A DNA stretch of 64,000 nt from Acanthochromis polyacanthus (Eukaryota; Chordata; Actinopteri; Pomacentridae), in contig NC_067127.1 in NCBI RefSeq assembly GCF_021347895.1, positions 12,248,984 through 12,312,983 on the forward strand. Reading direction: 5' to 3'. How positions within the stretch are numbered: the first letter of the stretch is position 1; each line of letters starts with the position of its first letter. The translations under genes and the position numbers were made by a program. Of this stretch, positions 1 through 18,770 are shown one piece after another. The notes under the pieces were generated by a model. That model worked only from the letters and a program-made list of their open reading frames with translations. It was not told the DNA's origin and did no database searches.

Positions 1-1943
1 TGTTGGCTTTCAGCCTTCGTGTATATGAAATAATGTTAATTCCTGGGATGATTATGAACAAAACACAAACATGTCACGTTCGTTGGTAATAACAGGCCAT
101 CATTTGACATGCATGGTTGGCTTGTGGCCCACTAAGTCGAAATGTACAAAATATTGTCGTCATATTATGTATAATATGTTATTAATAAAGCGTTTAACAA
201 ATGCAGAGGCAATGCAAATGGATGCATGATGATCATATTCTTATAAATTAGCTTGTAGGCTTCTGTAGCTTTAACTAATATCCCCGTTTAAAAACAATAT
301 TCTGTATAAATACACACCTTGTTAAAAAGCAGCTCAGATCCTGATGCACAGCGCTTACCTTATTCCCTGGCCTTGTTATCCTGCTTTATGTTTTGCCACT
401 GGGAGGAAAGATGAAGATGATGTTGTCGTGGACAATGCAGGCTCGTTCGCGATTGCGAGAACGCGCGGCGCGCTCACACATTCGCATCTGAAGAGTCTGA
501 TACAAAAAATAATGTGATGTTTGTCAGAATGGATGGGTCTTTTTAAAACTTTCTTATAATCCTATTTTGGAATTGTTACCTTTGATAGTTTTTTAGTTAA
601 ATATACTGACTAATTTATCCTTTCATGGCTATACAGTAATCAGATTACCCAGATTAACTTGATGATCGTTGATGGCTGCTATGTTTGCTGTCTCCCCGAA
701 ACTGCAGTGAAATCCCTCCGCTTGATAGACACAGTAACTCAATATAATATGTATAATTATCTTTTTATATCTCCTAATATTTCCTGGGATGGTTTTGTGG
801 TTTATGCCTATCAAAAAAATTGCATCTGTATATCCTTTCAAATTAAATAAACTTTTTTTTTCTGGTAATGAAAAATCATTGATGGGAGCCATTTTTACTC
901 AACAATTTACCAAATAATGTAACAGTATTGAGCTACTCTTATAATAATATGCATATTTTTGTCAGTTTCACTATGATTTAAATTAAATATTCAAATTCCA
1001 ATAATACAATAGGGTAGCCTAAATGAAAACGATATAACAAATAAATCGAGGAATCTAGCTGTTTAACAATAATAACAATAAAAATAATAATTTGCTATAG
1101 TAACTCAGCCCTTATGGATAAAACAGATTTTATTTTAATTCATTTAAAAAAAATGAGAGAATTCATCGTTATCCATTGAAGAGCCATGTAATAAAAGAGA
1201 GAAAAAAAAACCCTTTAAAAATGTACTGAAACCAATAAAAGTAATAATACTGTAAAATATCAGAAAATAGCTCACAAAAGTAGAGCAATCCATCTATTTT
1301 AAAGAAAGGAACTAATTTTAAGAAACTAGTGATTTTGCACGTCTTTATGTAAAAAAAAAAATTTGTTTGAAAAAATAAAAGGTCGTGATTCTTCCTGGTT
1401 GCATGTTTTTCTGTTATTTTACATTTGAGATGTTTGTGATTGTATTAATGTTTTAATAATGTTATAAAATTATAATTATGTTATGATTAAATGCTCTTTA
1501 TGATTTCAAACTACTGTATAACTATATGACTGTGAACTCATATAGCCCAGTGTTCCCAGTAAATTTCCATGATCTAGCTTTGACCATGAAAATATAACAA
1601 GTTGATCCTGCTAGCAGGCGGTTGAAACTGGCTGCTCAAAAACTGATAATAGCAATGTAACTTCTTTATGGGCCTGCTTAAATGCTAAACTGTTTCCAAA
1701 TATTGCAGTCACTCCTTCAGACTCTGCTTTGTTCAAGTGATTCCTTGCACAAGTAAAACTTTGCTTTGACTTGAGAGACGACTCTGAGTATTTATTTGGA
1801 GAATTTAGGAGTCTGCTGAAGAATTTTCCTGACAAATAAATTTCAACAAGTACGGTAAAAAAAAAAAAAAAGTCAAATTAAGAGAAAAAAATCAGTAAAA
1901 TCTGTAATTTTACAAAAAATGTACTGCCTGCGTTTCCCTTTAT
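1..1943. other. intergenic, AT-rich, no gene seen
   Basis: No exon-like open frame with splice sites or a recognisable protein is visible on either strand. The sequence is AT-rich with several A/T runs, for example near 1345-1380 and 1857-1872. The short open frames here lack any family resemblance. The right edge grades into the echs1 promoter region. Confidence 0.6.
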
Positions 1944-2014
1944 GGACACGAGGTGGCGGTAACGTGACTTCTTTACACTGGCTACCTGGTGAAAAACACC
2001 AACGAAGAAGAAGC
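1944..2014 (+). repeat. short promoter-proximal repeat upstream of echs1
   Basis: The block carries AGGTGGCGGTAA at 1951-1962, followed by a CACCAACGAAGAAGAAG tail. The same 12-mer, in the same orientation relative to the gene, lies upstream of znf511 (reverse strand, 47965-47976). In fish genomes I recall blocks of this kind, with a GGTGGCGGTAA core and a GAAGAAG tail, as common short interspersed repeats near transcription starts. The core sits 123 bases before the echs1 start codon. Function as a promoter element is inference. Confidence 0.5.
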
Positions 2015-2073
2015 TGCAGGAGGACGGAGTTGCTGTTGATCCTGAATCAATTCTCTGTCCGCAGTCTGCTGTC

Positions 2074-9187
<7,114 letters not shown>

Positions 9188-9549
9188 GATAGAGCAAATC
9201 AGGAGCTCGGCCAAGAACACAAAGTTGATATCAGTGGGTCACTTCTCATCTGCAATATGTCCAATGATGCAAAAATCAGGATGGTAGTGGAGCACACGAG
9301 CTGTTAAGATAAAAAAATTTTGCGCTGAGTGTGTGCACAAGAATGCCTTTTAACAGTGAAGCCCTGTATGCTGAGGCTCAGTATGAAAATCAAGTGCTTT
9401 CTGGTGCAGGTTTGTATGTGAATATGATTTGATAATTGTAATATAGAAAATGTGTCATCAGACATAATAGCATAGACTAACTTTGCCTTTTCATGTCTGA
9501 TGTGTTTGTCCGCATTTTGTAGCCGATTTATTCTGTGTACCTTTTTTCA

Positions 9550-9555
9550 AATAAA
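9550..9555 (+). promoter_or_regulatory. polyadenylation signal AATAAA, echs1
   Basis: A canonical AATAAA lies about 360 bases after the echs1 stop codon, giving a 3' UTR of ordinary length. No other canonical signal was noticed between stop and this point. Confidence 0.6.
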
Positions 9556-12309
9556 GCTAGAGTGGTGTTAAACACTAAAACGAAGGCGTGAACAGAAACA
9601 GGAAGATGTCGGCTGTTTTTATTAATGCACTCGTTTATAACATCAAGTTATGATATTAAGTTACTCATAAAATTCAGTAAATTCTGTCAGCCACCTATCT
9701 GAATAGTGGAAGATTCAATGTCCCAGATTTCATCCAGTGTGTGCTTTGCTCCACTAGATGGGGCTTCTGTGCTGCTAAACAAAGGTCCAGAAAGTGGATT
9801 TGGTGCCTGTTGCATAGACATGCACTGAGTTGTACAAAGATAAACGCTTTATATGGACTTGTAAGTTAAAAGTGACAGTGAAAAGGTCATTAAATACTGT
9901 AGAAACAACAACACAAATATAAATCCGTACTTGTCAGTGTAAGATTTTACATGCTGATGAGATTTCTATGTTTTATCATATTAACAAAATATATTTGACA
10001 TGATTTGAATTTGTTCCGATTTTATGCAGTAATAAATATTTAAATAAACAATGTTTTTGTAATTTTGTCATTTGGACAAAATGCCAATTAGGGAAATCAT
10101 TTCTGTAGGATTTCCCTTATATTCTTCTTGATGTCGATTTACAAAAAAAAAAAAGATTGTCTGCAGCAAATGCGCAACAAAGAATAAACCATTTAAATTA
10201 AAAATATGAAGAATAACCTGGCACATTGGTCTTTCTGTTAAGTCGTCGCCTATTGGCTGCAAATATTCTGGACCACAAACCATAATTTTGACTTCAAAGA
10301 AAACACCAGAACAAATTTGGTTAGTGCGTGCTTTCTTGTGCCGCTCCAATCATCAGGAGGCACCTTTTTTCTCTCTGATCTTCACACGGCGGCGCCCCAT
10401 ATCTCCACAAGGCCATGGCCTAATTGATTTTTTTTTTCATTCAAAATTCCCCTGGAGCTTGCTTTCTTGTCATCCCCCTGGAACAAAACTTTAGAAAGGA
10501 GCAGAAAAAAAAACTCGTCTCTTCACTCTGCGGGAAAGCACAAAAGTCCGCAGAGAGGGCCCGAAAAGAAACTCCTCTTTGAGGCGACCGAAAGGTCAAA
10601 ATAATAAATGTAGACTCAATTGAGGCTCTCCGAGCAGACAAAGGGGGCAAAACGTTACATTTTGGCAGCGCAGACCCTCATAGCGTGATAAACTCATTTA
10701 AAGAAGCCGAAATAAAGAGCGAGCAGCATGGGTCCGGAGAGGGAGAAGGGGCTTTCAGTCTGGCAGACGGGCCTGGCTCCTGCAAGGGTCCTTTCTCCTG
10801 CCCAGCAGCTCCTTACTTCTCCCCCCAAAAAACACTCTCATATTCCTGAACAGCACTGCATCTGTGCCACTCGGACATGTCGGTGACTTCATCTGCGCTT
10901 TAACAGCCAGTTTAATTCAATATTTCACTCACATTAGATCTGTTTCTGTGCGTAAAACCAAACTGCGTGCGTAAAACTAAAAAGAAGGTCGAAAGCTTCA
11001 CAGAAAAGGGAAACAACATAATCCTTTTTCATAAGAAGCTACACATATTAAAGTTTTATACAAAGAAAGTTGCTGTTCCTTATGACAAATTATTTTGTAG
11101 CAGGATATAGGCAGACGTTTTCCCGCATGGCAATAAGTTTAAATCCAGTGGCATTACGCACAGATCATCCCAAGTCCTTCTGGTAAATATGGGGATAAAG
11201 CAAAAACGCAGTGTAGGTCTGGAATGCAGGAATATTATGTACATATATTTGCAGATTAAACACACACAATAAAGTGCAAACATATCCCTCCTGTTCATTA
11301 TTAACAGCAGCTGTGTAAGGATTGTAAAGTCAATGTATGAACCCACAAGCCCGCAACTGTGACTTGACTTTAATAAAAGCCTTTTTATATGCAGATCAGG
11401 TTTTTTTTCTCCTAACAGCACCAGGCTCTGCGGTCATGGAAAGGATTCCTCAGCATTTTTTTTTCTGCCATCCAGCTGAGAAGTTTTTCTGGTACAGATG
11501 AAACAGGCCGGGTGGAGTGGTTTTCATCCGACAAATATTTTCATTATCTCACATTCTTGGCATCGGAGGCCATGTCGGAATAACACACTCACTGGTGTCT
11601 GCTTTGAATTATGCCCACCCAAGGGTGTCAGAGATAACACAGACCCAAGATTAACTGTCGGACTAATGACAGTAAATTATTTTATAGCTTAGATAAGCTA
11701 CCGCAGTGTCATCAGATAACTCATGCTGAGTGTATTTGCACCGATTAATATATAACATAAATGTCAGCCTTATCTTATATCATTGTCTCTGCTTGTTTTT
11801 ATTACAGTCCAACATTAATATTATATTTACATGTTATGAATAAAACTAAAATGGATAATAACATTTTTGAATACATATATATTAGTGCCCAAAACGGAGT
11901 TTACGGACACGAAATTGAATGTTTTCGGCTGATTGTTTGCGCTAATGCTGTTTCTACTTTAAATTTGTGCAGAGTCGGTCTAACCAATCAAATCAGGCTT
12001 CCTGGTCACATGACGTATTTCCTTTACCTCTGCAGAGACCATCAGGAGAGTCAAGACAATTCCATGCGCTAAAAAAACAAAAACAACTTCTCCCCGTCAG
12101 ACAGAAGCACGAAACAATCTGATTTTTTAAGCCAGTGACTAAACTATGATGCCACCGGAATAAATATTTGGCATTGACTAACCGCTATTCGGCTTTTGTT
12201 TATCGTTAATCGGCTATTTTTATGGTTAGCATGTTTGCTAACGAAGACGGGAGTTGGCGGAGTGATTTCTCTCGCGTTACTTCCCTCTCTGCTCATTGCA
12301 GCTGCCAAT
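9556..12309. other. echs1-fuom intergenic region
   Basis: No coding exon is seen in this 2.7-kb gap. The interval 10290-10860 is less AT-rich than its flanks and not obviously repetitive, so it might hold a regulatory element. TCACATGACGT at 12006-12016, about 300 bases before the fuom start, combines an E-box-like and a CRE-like core, but such short matches are weak evidence. Confidence 0.5.
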
Positions 12310-13708
12310 ATGGTCGTACTGAGAGGAGTCCCCTCGGTTTTGTCACCTGAACTGCTCTATGCTCTGGCTAAAATGGGTCACGGGGATGAGATTGGTATGA
12401 TTTGTTATTACACACACACACAAACACAGGTGCTAACTGGTATAGCCTGTAAGCTCCGTAGGCTACAGTAGGGTGATCTAAGTTCATGTCAACACTTGCA
12501 GCTGCAGAGTATTAGCAAAGGCTATAAGGAAATACTGTTCAATCAATCATTAATGTCAATGTTTTTGTTATTTTTTTCTTTCAGTGCTAGCTGATGCAAA
12601 TTTCCCAGCGTCTTCAATTTGTGCCTGTGGTCCAAAAGAAATCAGAGCTGATGGTATGTGCGTGCATATACAAATATTGAATGAATTTGTGTTTACAGTT
12701 CATTCACTGTGCAAAATGTGTCTGATCTTTATGAAGGTTTGGGGATCCCACAGCTTTTGGAGGCCATTTTGAAGCTGTTGCCCCTGGATACCCACGTCCC
12801 CTGTCCGGTACAGAACCAACACGTCTGCCAAAGCCACTGATGTCATTCTTCTGCCAGATGCTTTTGTTTATACAATTTCATGTTTCTTGTGTTGAATCTG
12901 TGCTGATATGCATCCACAGGCTGCAGTCATGGATCTGGTAGACAGTGACAAACAGAGATGTTTAGCTGTCCCAGTGTGGGAGACCTACAGAGAGCTGCTG
13001 AGCCATGCTGGCTCTCAGGTAAGACCACCTGAGTGACTAAAACATTCAATCAGCAAAACTAAATGAACATGTGTAATTTAGATTTTTGATTCTGTGTACT
13101 CATTTCTGTACAGTCTCCCCTTGAGGTGGTGGAAAGATTTGCTTTCTATGAAAGAGCCAAGAAGGCCTTTGCTGTTGTGGCAACAGGGTGTGTATTTCCT
13201 CTGCATTCATTTCAATAATGTAGCTGGATTTTTTTTTAACTTTGTCTGCAAAAACGAGCACAGAAACATGTGTCAGTCTGTGAAAGTTAAAGAAAAGTTT
13301 TCTCTCTGAGTGAAAACTTGTGTTTGTTTGTTTGTTTATTGTCAGTTGTCCCTTTCACAATTCAGCAAGACTACCAAGTGTAAAATGGGTAGATGCTTTT
13401 TAATACCTTTGCATTTCAGCAGCCCGATTAGCCGGCTTTCACTGCATTGATATGAATTTCTGAAGAAATGTGAAATTTGGAAAATATTTCAGAGTCTGGC
13501 ATCAGGCAGGTTTTAAACAAATATTTCAATTATCGAAAATTGCACAGAACAGAATGTTTTAAATATCAACAAAAAAGTGTCATCATTTCAAGAATGTGTT
13601 ATGATAAATTCCAACACTTTCCTGTTTATTGTTTTTCTCAGGGAAACCGCTCTGTATGGCAACCTGATACTGAAGAAGGGGGTCATCCCTGCTGATCAGC
13701 TGCAGTGA
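12310..13708 (+). CDS. fuom: fucose mutarotase (FUOM)
   Basis: Coding exons: 12310-12394, 12585-12653, 12737-12807, 12920-13018, 13114-13187 and 13642-13708. They join to 154 residues, the same length as the mammalian protein as I recall it. The enzyme interconverts alpha- and beta-L-fucose for the salvage route to GDP-fucose; it is cytosolic and belongs to the RbsD/FucU fold. The start gives MVVLRGVPSVLSPELLYALA, which matches the family start. The RbsD/FucU signature GHGDEIVLADANFP lies at residues 23-36, followed by GLGIPQLLEAILKLLPLDT. Near the C-terminus, residues 117-136 (FAFYERAKKAFAVVATGETA) are the other strongly conserved block, with Y120 a likely active-site residue by family analogy. 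It is transcribed in the same direction as echs1 and convergently with the prap1-like gene, about 500 bases away. Exon 3 uses an AAG acceptor instead of CAG or TAG. Confidence 0.96.
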
Positions 13709-14036
13709 TAACCACACATTTTCACATCTTGTTGAATTTAGATGATTTTTGTTGAATGCAAATAGCTTTTCAGTTTTTAATTTATGTTACACACAATTTG
13801 TTGAGTGATTTCAGTCCCTAAAGTAATTATTTTCTGTTGAAATCGAGGGAATGTTTTTGCATAAAGATTCAAAACAACTTTTGCTAATCTAAAAATAATA
13901 CTGTAAACATGATCTAGCTGATCTTTAGATTACATTGAGTTGGAATCAGTCTTTATTTTTGTAAACAACTTACACATTTTGCATCATTTTATTAAGTAAA
14001 ACACATGAAGTCTTTAAAATTTGTGTTGAAAGTATT

Positions 14037-14042
14037 TTTATT
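14037..14042 (-). promoter_or_regulatory. polyadenylation signal AATAAA (minus), prap1-like gene
   Basis: On the minus strand AATAAA lies about 165 bases after the stop codon of the prap1-like gene. It is the first canonical signal downstream of that stop. Confidence 0.6.
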
Positions 14043-14205
14043 GCAAAATTACATATGAGCAATACTGATATTTATGTCTAGTCTTACTGTTGTATTAAGG
14101 CACTTTAATACAATCAAATGGCTGTTGCATCTACAGTGTATCAGCTATTTGTCTGATTTTAAATGATCTACATTGGTTAAGTTACTGAAGGAAGTTACTG
14201 AAGGA

Positions 14206-15380
14206 TCAGGGGTGGTACAGATCATCCAAATCTTCCTCTGGTTCTCTGTACTCCTTCTCAGATGGCAAATACAGAGGGGCAGCAGCATTGACATAATCTC
14301 TATAAGCGACAGGCAGGAGGAAGTCTCTGTGGTACAGATCATCCATATCCTCCTCTGGTACTTCATGAATCCTGACCTCACTTTCACTTCTTGCCTCCTC
14401 TTTCAGCTGTTCCATCTCCACAGACCAGCTCGGGGCGTCACCATGATACAGGTCATCCTTGTCCTCCTCCGGTTCATAGACAGCACCTCGGACCTCCACC
14501 CCATCTCTGTTTTTAGCCACCAGCGGGGCCAAATATCTGTCCAGCTGTTCCCTGGCTTCGTTGTAGGCTTCATTCCAGTCCTGCTCAGGTTCTTCTGCAG
14601 GATAGTAGATGCCCTCTTTTTCTGCTTCCTTCCACAGCTCTGCAGCAGGTACAGCATCCAGGTTTATTATTTGAGCTTGAAGATCTTCCATGGAAGGATG
14701 GTACAGATGATCCAAGTCTTCGGCCTTCTGGAAATGTTTTTCCTGTCCGCCGCCTGTCATGCTCTGCCAAATCTGCATGCTGGGGTCGATGTCATAGTGA
14801 GTCTCATCCATGTCCTCTGGAGGCTCCACTCCCACGGACATCTTTCCTTCACCATCTATAGACCTGAAGGAAGAAGGATGAATGCCAGCCTGCATTTCAT
14901 CAGTCCGAGTGAAGATTATTCGCTTTTATTTTAGTGTGAAGAAGCTACAACTTACAGAACAGTGTCCTGAAAGGCTTCACCTGTAAGTTTATCCTAAAAA
15001 TTTTTTTTAAAAAAGAGCACAAATATTACACAACTTGCTGTCCAAATACACACCAGTGGCCATACAAACATGGTTGTTATTTTAAAATCACCAGTTAGAT
15101 TTTTATCATATGATCTAAACAGTGATATTGTGGACAGCCAGGAGTGATTTATACATACCCAGGGCTTTGCTGCGATGCCAGATATCAGCGAAACACACAC
15201 GAATAGACAAATCCTACAAGTGAAAAACTTTGGATTAATGTCTAGAGTTCAGGCTCCCATGGGTCACAGACATTACGCAGCGATCAGCTACAAAAACAAA
15301 CCAGACACTGTTAAACATTAAAAACCTGGTAAACAGGCAGAAATCTTCCAAAGAGATTTTCGGTTTTCTTACCTGAACAT
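14206..15380 (-). CDS. prap1: PRAP1-like secreted acidic repeat protein
   Basis: Coding exons in transcript order: 15373-15380 (only 8 bases, ATG TTC AG), 15159-15213, 14956-14993 and 14206-14863. They join to 252 residues. Residues 1 to about 18 form a hydrophobic signal peptide (FRICLFVCVSLISGIAA), so the product is secreted. The mature part is very acidic and carries spaced motifs: EPPEDMDE, AEDLDHLYHP, EPEEDKDDLYHG, PEEDMDDLYHRD and the C-terminal PEEDLDDLYHP. Mammalian PRAP1 has the same kind of C-terminal motif (PEEDxDxxYHP), and it also sits next to FUOM, with matching relative strand. Mammalian PRAP1 is an intestinal lipid-binding protein reported to help MTTP-dependent lipid absorption; the same role here is inference. 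The protein is longer than human PRAP1 (about 150 residues), with more motif copies. A 253-codon frame on the plus strand is its antisense shadow. Confidence 0.85.
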
Positions 15381-15384
15381 GGTG

Positions 15385-18300
15385 TCTCCTTTTTCTGCTG
15401 TTAGCTCAACGTTTTGAACAAGAAACCTTCGCCTGCAGTGACAATGAAGGATCAAAGTTCCTCCTGTAAACTGCTGTATTTTCTTGACCTTTGTATCCTC
15501 TGGACACGGGAGTATCAGCTGTAAGTAGTTCATTATTCCTTATCTAGTTTGTGTTCTGTACAACAAAGTAGCTTGAAATTTTAAAAAAGGAACTGCCTTG
15601 AGCAACATTTTGTCAAGAAAACAATGTGTTGGCATCAAAAATTGACTAGTGAAATTCCTCATTCTATCACCCAGTCTAGCATGTGAGTGTACTCTGCATG
15701 TATCTGACCAGAAGACACGTAATACCTTTTCATACTGAAGTTAGCCTTTTCTTTTTTGTCTGTATCTTTTTTTGTGGTGTTGTGATCAAAAAATAATTAA
15801 TGTCTGGTTTCTTGCACGCCAAGACATGAAAAAATAGATTCCATATATATTAAAATACAATTTCCAATATTATAATTGCAGTTTTTATGAGCAGTCATCT
15901 TTATCAGCTATCAATTTTAAGGCTATAAAAGCTAAAGCTGAGGTCAACATTTTTTTTATCACCAGCCAAATTTTATGATGCAGTAATCATTTCTCCTATC
16001 TCCTTCAGTGGAGATCAGCAAAATCAAAACAGTGGTGTATAAATACAGTTTAATATTATGTATTGCTTGTAGACAGTAGGTATATACACGACCATTCAAA
16101 AGTTTGGGGTCACCCAGGCAATTTCATGTTTTCCATGAAAACTCACGCTTTTATTTATGTACCAACATCAATAATGTACTAATCATCAATAAGCCAAAGT
16201 AAACATTTAGGCTGAAAGAAGCTGAGTTGTACTGAACTTTGGGCTTTTCATTAAATGTTGCAAAAATTATCTTGATTCTGATCATTCATTCTGAGGGTGC
16301 AGCATCACCTATGTGGACAATGAAAAGAGCAATGACTGAATTATTGAAAGTTAGCCTTCTGATTTCCACTGGTGATGAGTTTGGCCTTGTCTTGCTATAA
16401 GTCAGCAGCAAACCAGGCACATGGAGGACATTCAGAGGATCAAGAAATTAATAATTTGTGGGAAGATATATACAGCATGGTGAAATGTTTTTCTAGAGTT
16501 GACGCACAGAGCAGTTTGAGAAATGGTAGTTGTAAAAATGTTGTCCAGATACTTTTGTTTCCAAGTAATGTTGTAGTTTAAAAGAAAAAAAAAAGATGGA
16601 AATGCTGATTTGAGATTTGATTTTTTTAAATTTGTAAAAGAAATAACAGAAATCCAACCACTGTGTTTCTATTGGTTTATCTACTTTAGTATATATATTA
16701 TCATTTGTGGCATTATAATGGGGTAAAACTACTCAAAAAGCATTTTTCAGTTTTCTCTACTTCTCCTGCAATATAAAGTGCATGGCTTCACATTGCAGTG
16801 AAAAATAATCCGACAGTGAGCAAAAAAATAAAATTTAAAAAAAGCCAAGCGTTCCTCCTATTAAATACAATAACTTTGGCTCTAATTTATACTAACGTCT
16901 AAACAATTCCATTTAGAAGCAGGGATGGAGTGCAAAAAATGAAAATCAAGTCTTGCCTATGTATAAGGTCCCAGCACCGTGAAGCCACAGTGCACATAGT
17001 CCCCATACTTGGCACATTTCATGGGAACCTTGTCAGACGCAGACATTGTCCTACTGTGTGCAGCTTCAATCATTTAAATCGACTAATTAGCCTTCACATA
17101 CTGCAGGAAGACAGATTGGAGGCAGATGATCGTCGCTCTGTGATCTTAGCGCCAGGCACCACAATCACTGAATCAACTGAGTGTGTGTCAGCTCTAATTT
17201 ATGCTTCATGCCGAGATCCTACACACTGCTAAAGTGGCTCAGAATAAAACAGCCTGATGAGCAGACTGAGTTGTTTAAATTACAACTCAATTAAAAATCA
17301 CTTTTTTTTCTGATATGTGAACTCTCAGATTATGTCAAACATCTGTAAGTTGAAATACGCAACCATAAACTAATCTAGCTCATCTAGCATAACGTGCGCA
17401 CCCCTCAGGAGGATGATTTCATTTCAGCTCAGTGTTTCGGCATCTCACAGTCCCTCCATCATACTCCTGGAACCGCTGAGGCCGTGAGAACTCTTCAGTG
17501 CGCCTCGTTCTCTGTTCATACAACAGTAGGAGGGGTCATTAAGTTAACATGTGAGTTAATAACGTCTCATGACAACAGGACTTGGCACACTGTACAGCAC
17601 AACAGGAGCAGTGGGTCACACCACACACACTTCCTGTTCTGGTCGAGGGATGGCTCCAGCACGTCTGCTGCTTATCTGCGCTCTCGATCAGATCCATATG
17701 TACAAGTCCAATATTGCCCCTCGTCTAGGCCCTGATGGTCTACTGCCTTCTACCAAGAAGGAAAGTCTCCCTAAGCAAGCAACCAGACGTCTTTAGGAGA
17801 TGCTGTGACATACGGACATGGAAATAACTACTTGTTGATTCTCTTTGCACTTGTTTTATTCTTATTTTCAAAAAATATTATATGAGAGGACTCGTTTTGT
17901 CCTTGTCTTTATGCTAACCTACTGGCTGCTCTTTGTAGCTGTTCTCATCCAAACAAGACAGCGAATAATCATATTTCCCAGAAATTCAGTCCAGTCTTTT
18001 ACATAAGACTGCTTTTGTGAAGATGATCGAGATAACATTTCCGCTACAATCCCACCAGCAACAAACTCGCACTGGCTGTTAAACTGGCATTGAGGCCTGG
18101 AGATGTGATTTCCCAGAAAACCACAGCTGTACAAGAGGACATCCAAGCAAGTCTTGTGGGTGAGGTTTGATGGATAAAGTGTGCCGAAGTTTTCTACCAG
18201 CCCGCCCCTTGTGTCCTGCACACATCTGCAAACATCGTTCATGTGAAACCCAGAGGCCAAGCAGCCAGCATGGATTAACCACAAGGCTCTGCTCCTTGAA

Positions 18301-18770
18301 CTTGTGACAGTCCCACAAGTTTGCAGGAAAATCTGCCCCTTCATCGCACTGGTTTGTGCATTAGTCACTTCGCTCATATGCTGAAGTGCATGCTGAACAT
18401 TTAGAAGGAGAAGTACAATTAGGAGAAAAGCTAGGAGAGGTGTGTTTTCAGGGGCAATACAAATGTGTGAACTTTAAATTACATGCATACAGAGGCATTT
18501 TGGTACAGCCAATTTCAATACGGAACGGAATCCAACTGAAATTACCCTTTAAAACAGCAAACTGTTGCTTTTACACACGAGGTAACTGCATTCATTAAAC
18601 AAATAAGATGCTAAATGGGGCACATTTTGCAACATTTGGACAGAGCCTGATCCTCTGTTCCTAGTGTTTTAAGTATTAATGCTCAGCTAAGACACCCTAC
18701 ATAGCATAATTGTGACCTTTCAGATATTAAACTGAAATTGATGTTCACATTTGACTCTTGGCAAGAAAGA
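15385..18770. other. intergenic region, no gene seen
   Basis: Apart from a transposon end near 16.09 kb, no exon or RNA gene is recognised. Open frames at 16.4, 17.4-17.8 and 17.9-18.4 kb lack family resemblance, signal or splice logic. Base composition is mixed and AT-rich. Confidence 0.5.
16086..16260. mobile_element. partial Tc1/mariner-like non-autonomous element
   Basis: The block opens with CGACCATTCAAAAGTTTGGG, followed by GTCACCCAGGCAATTTC and TTTTCCATGAAAACTCACGC. From memory this is the terminal sequence of a very common fish non-autonomous Tc1-like element. The mirror end (CCCCAAACTTTTGAATGGT) was not found downstream, so the copy is truncated or its right end has decayed; the right border given is approximate. 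Confidence 0.55.

Noticed and set aside
14173..14934. Long plus-strand frame of 253 codons
   Set aside because: It is the antisense of the acidic prap1-like exon; hydrophobic bias follows from the reverse reading of Glu/Asp codons, and there is no family match or splice logic.
17394..18377. Open frames of 113 and 152 codons on opposite strands
   Set aside because: No recognisable motif, no consistent exon structure, and codon patterns unlike the neighbouring real genes.
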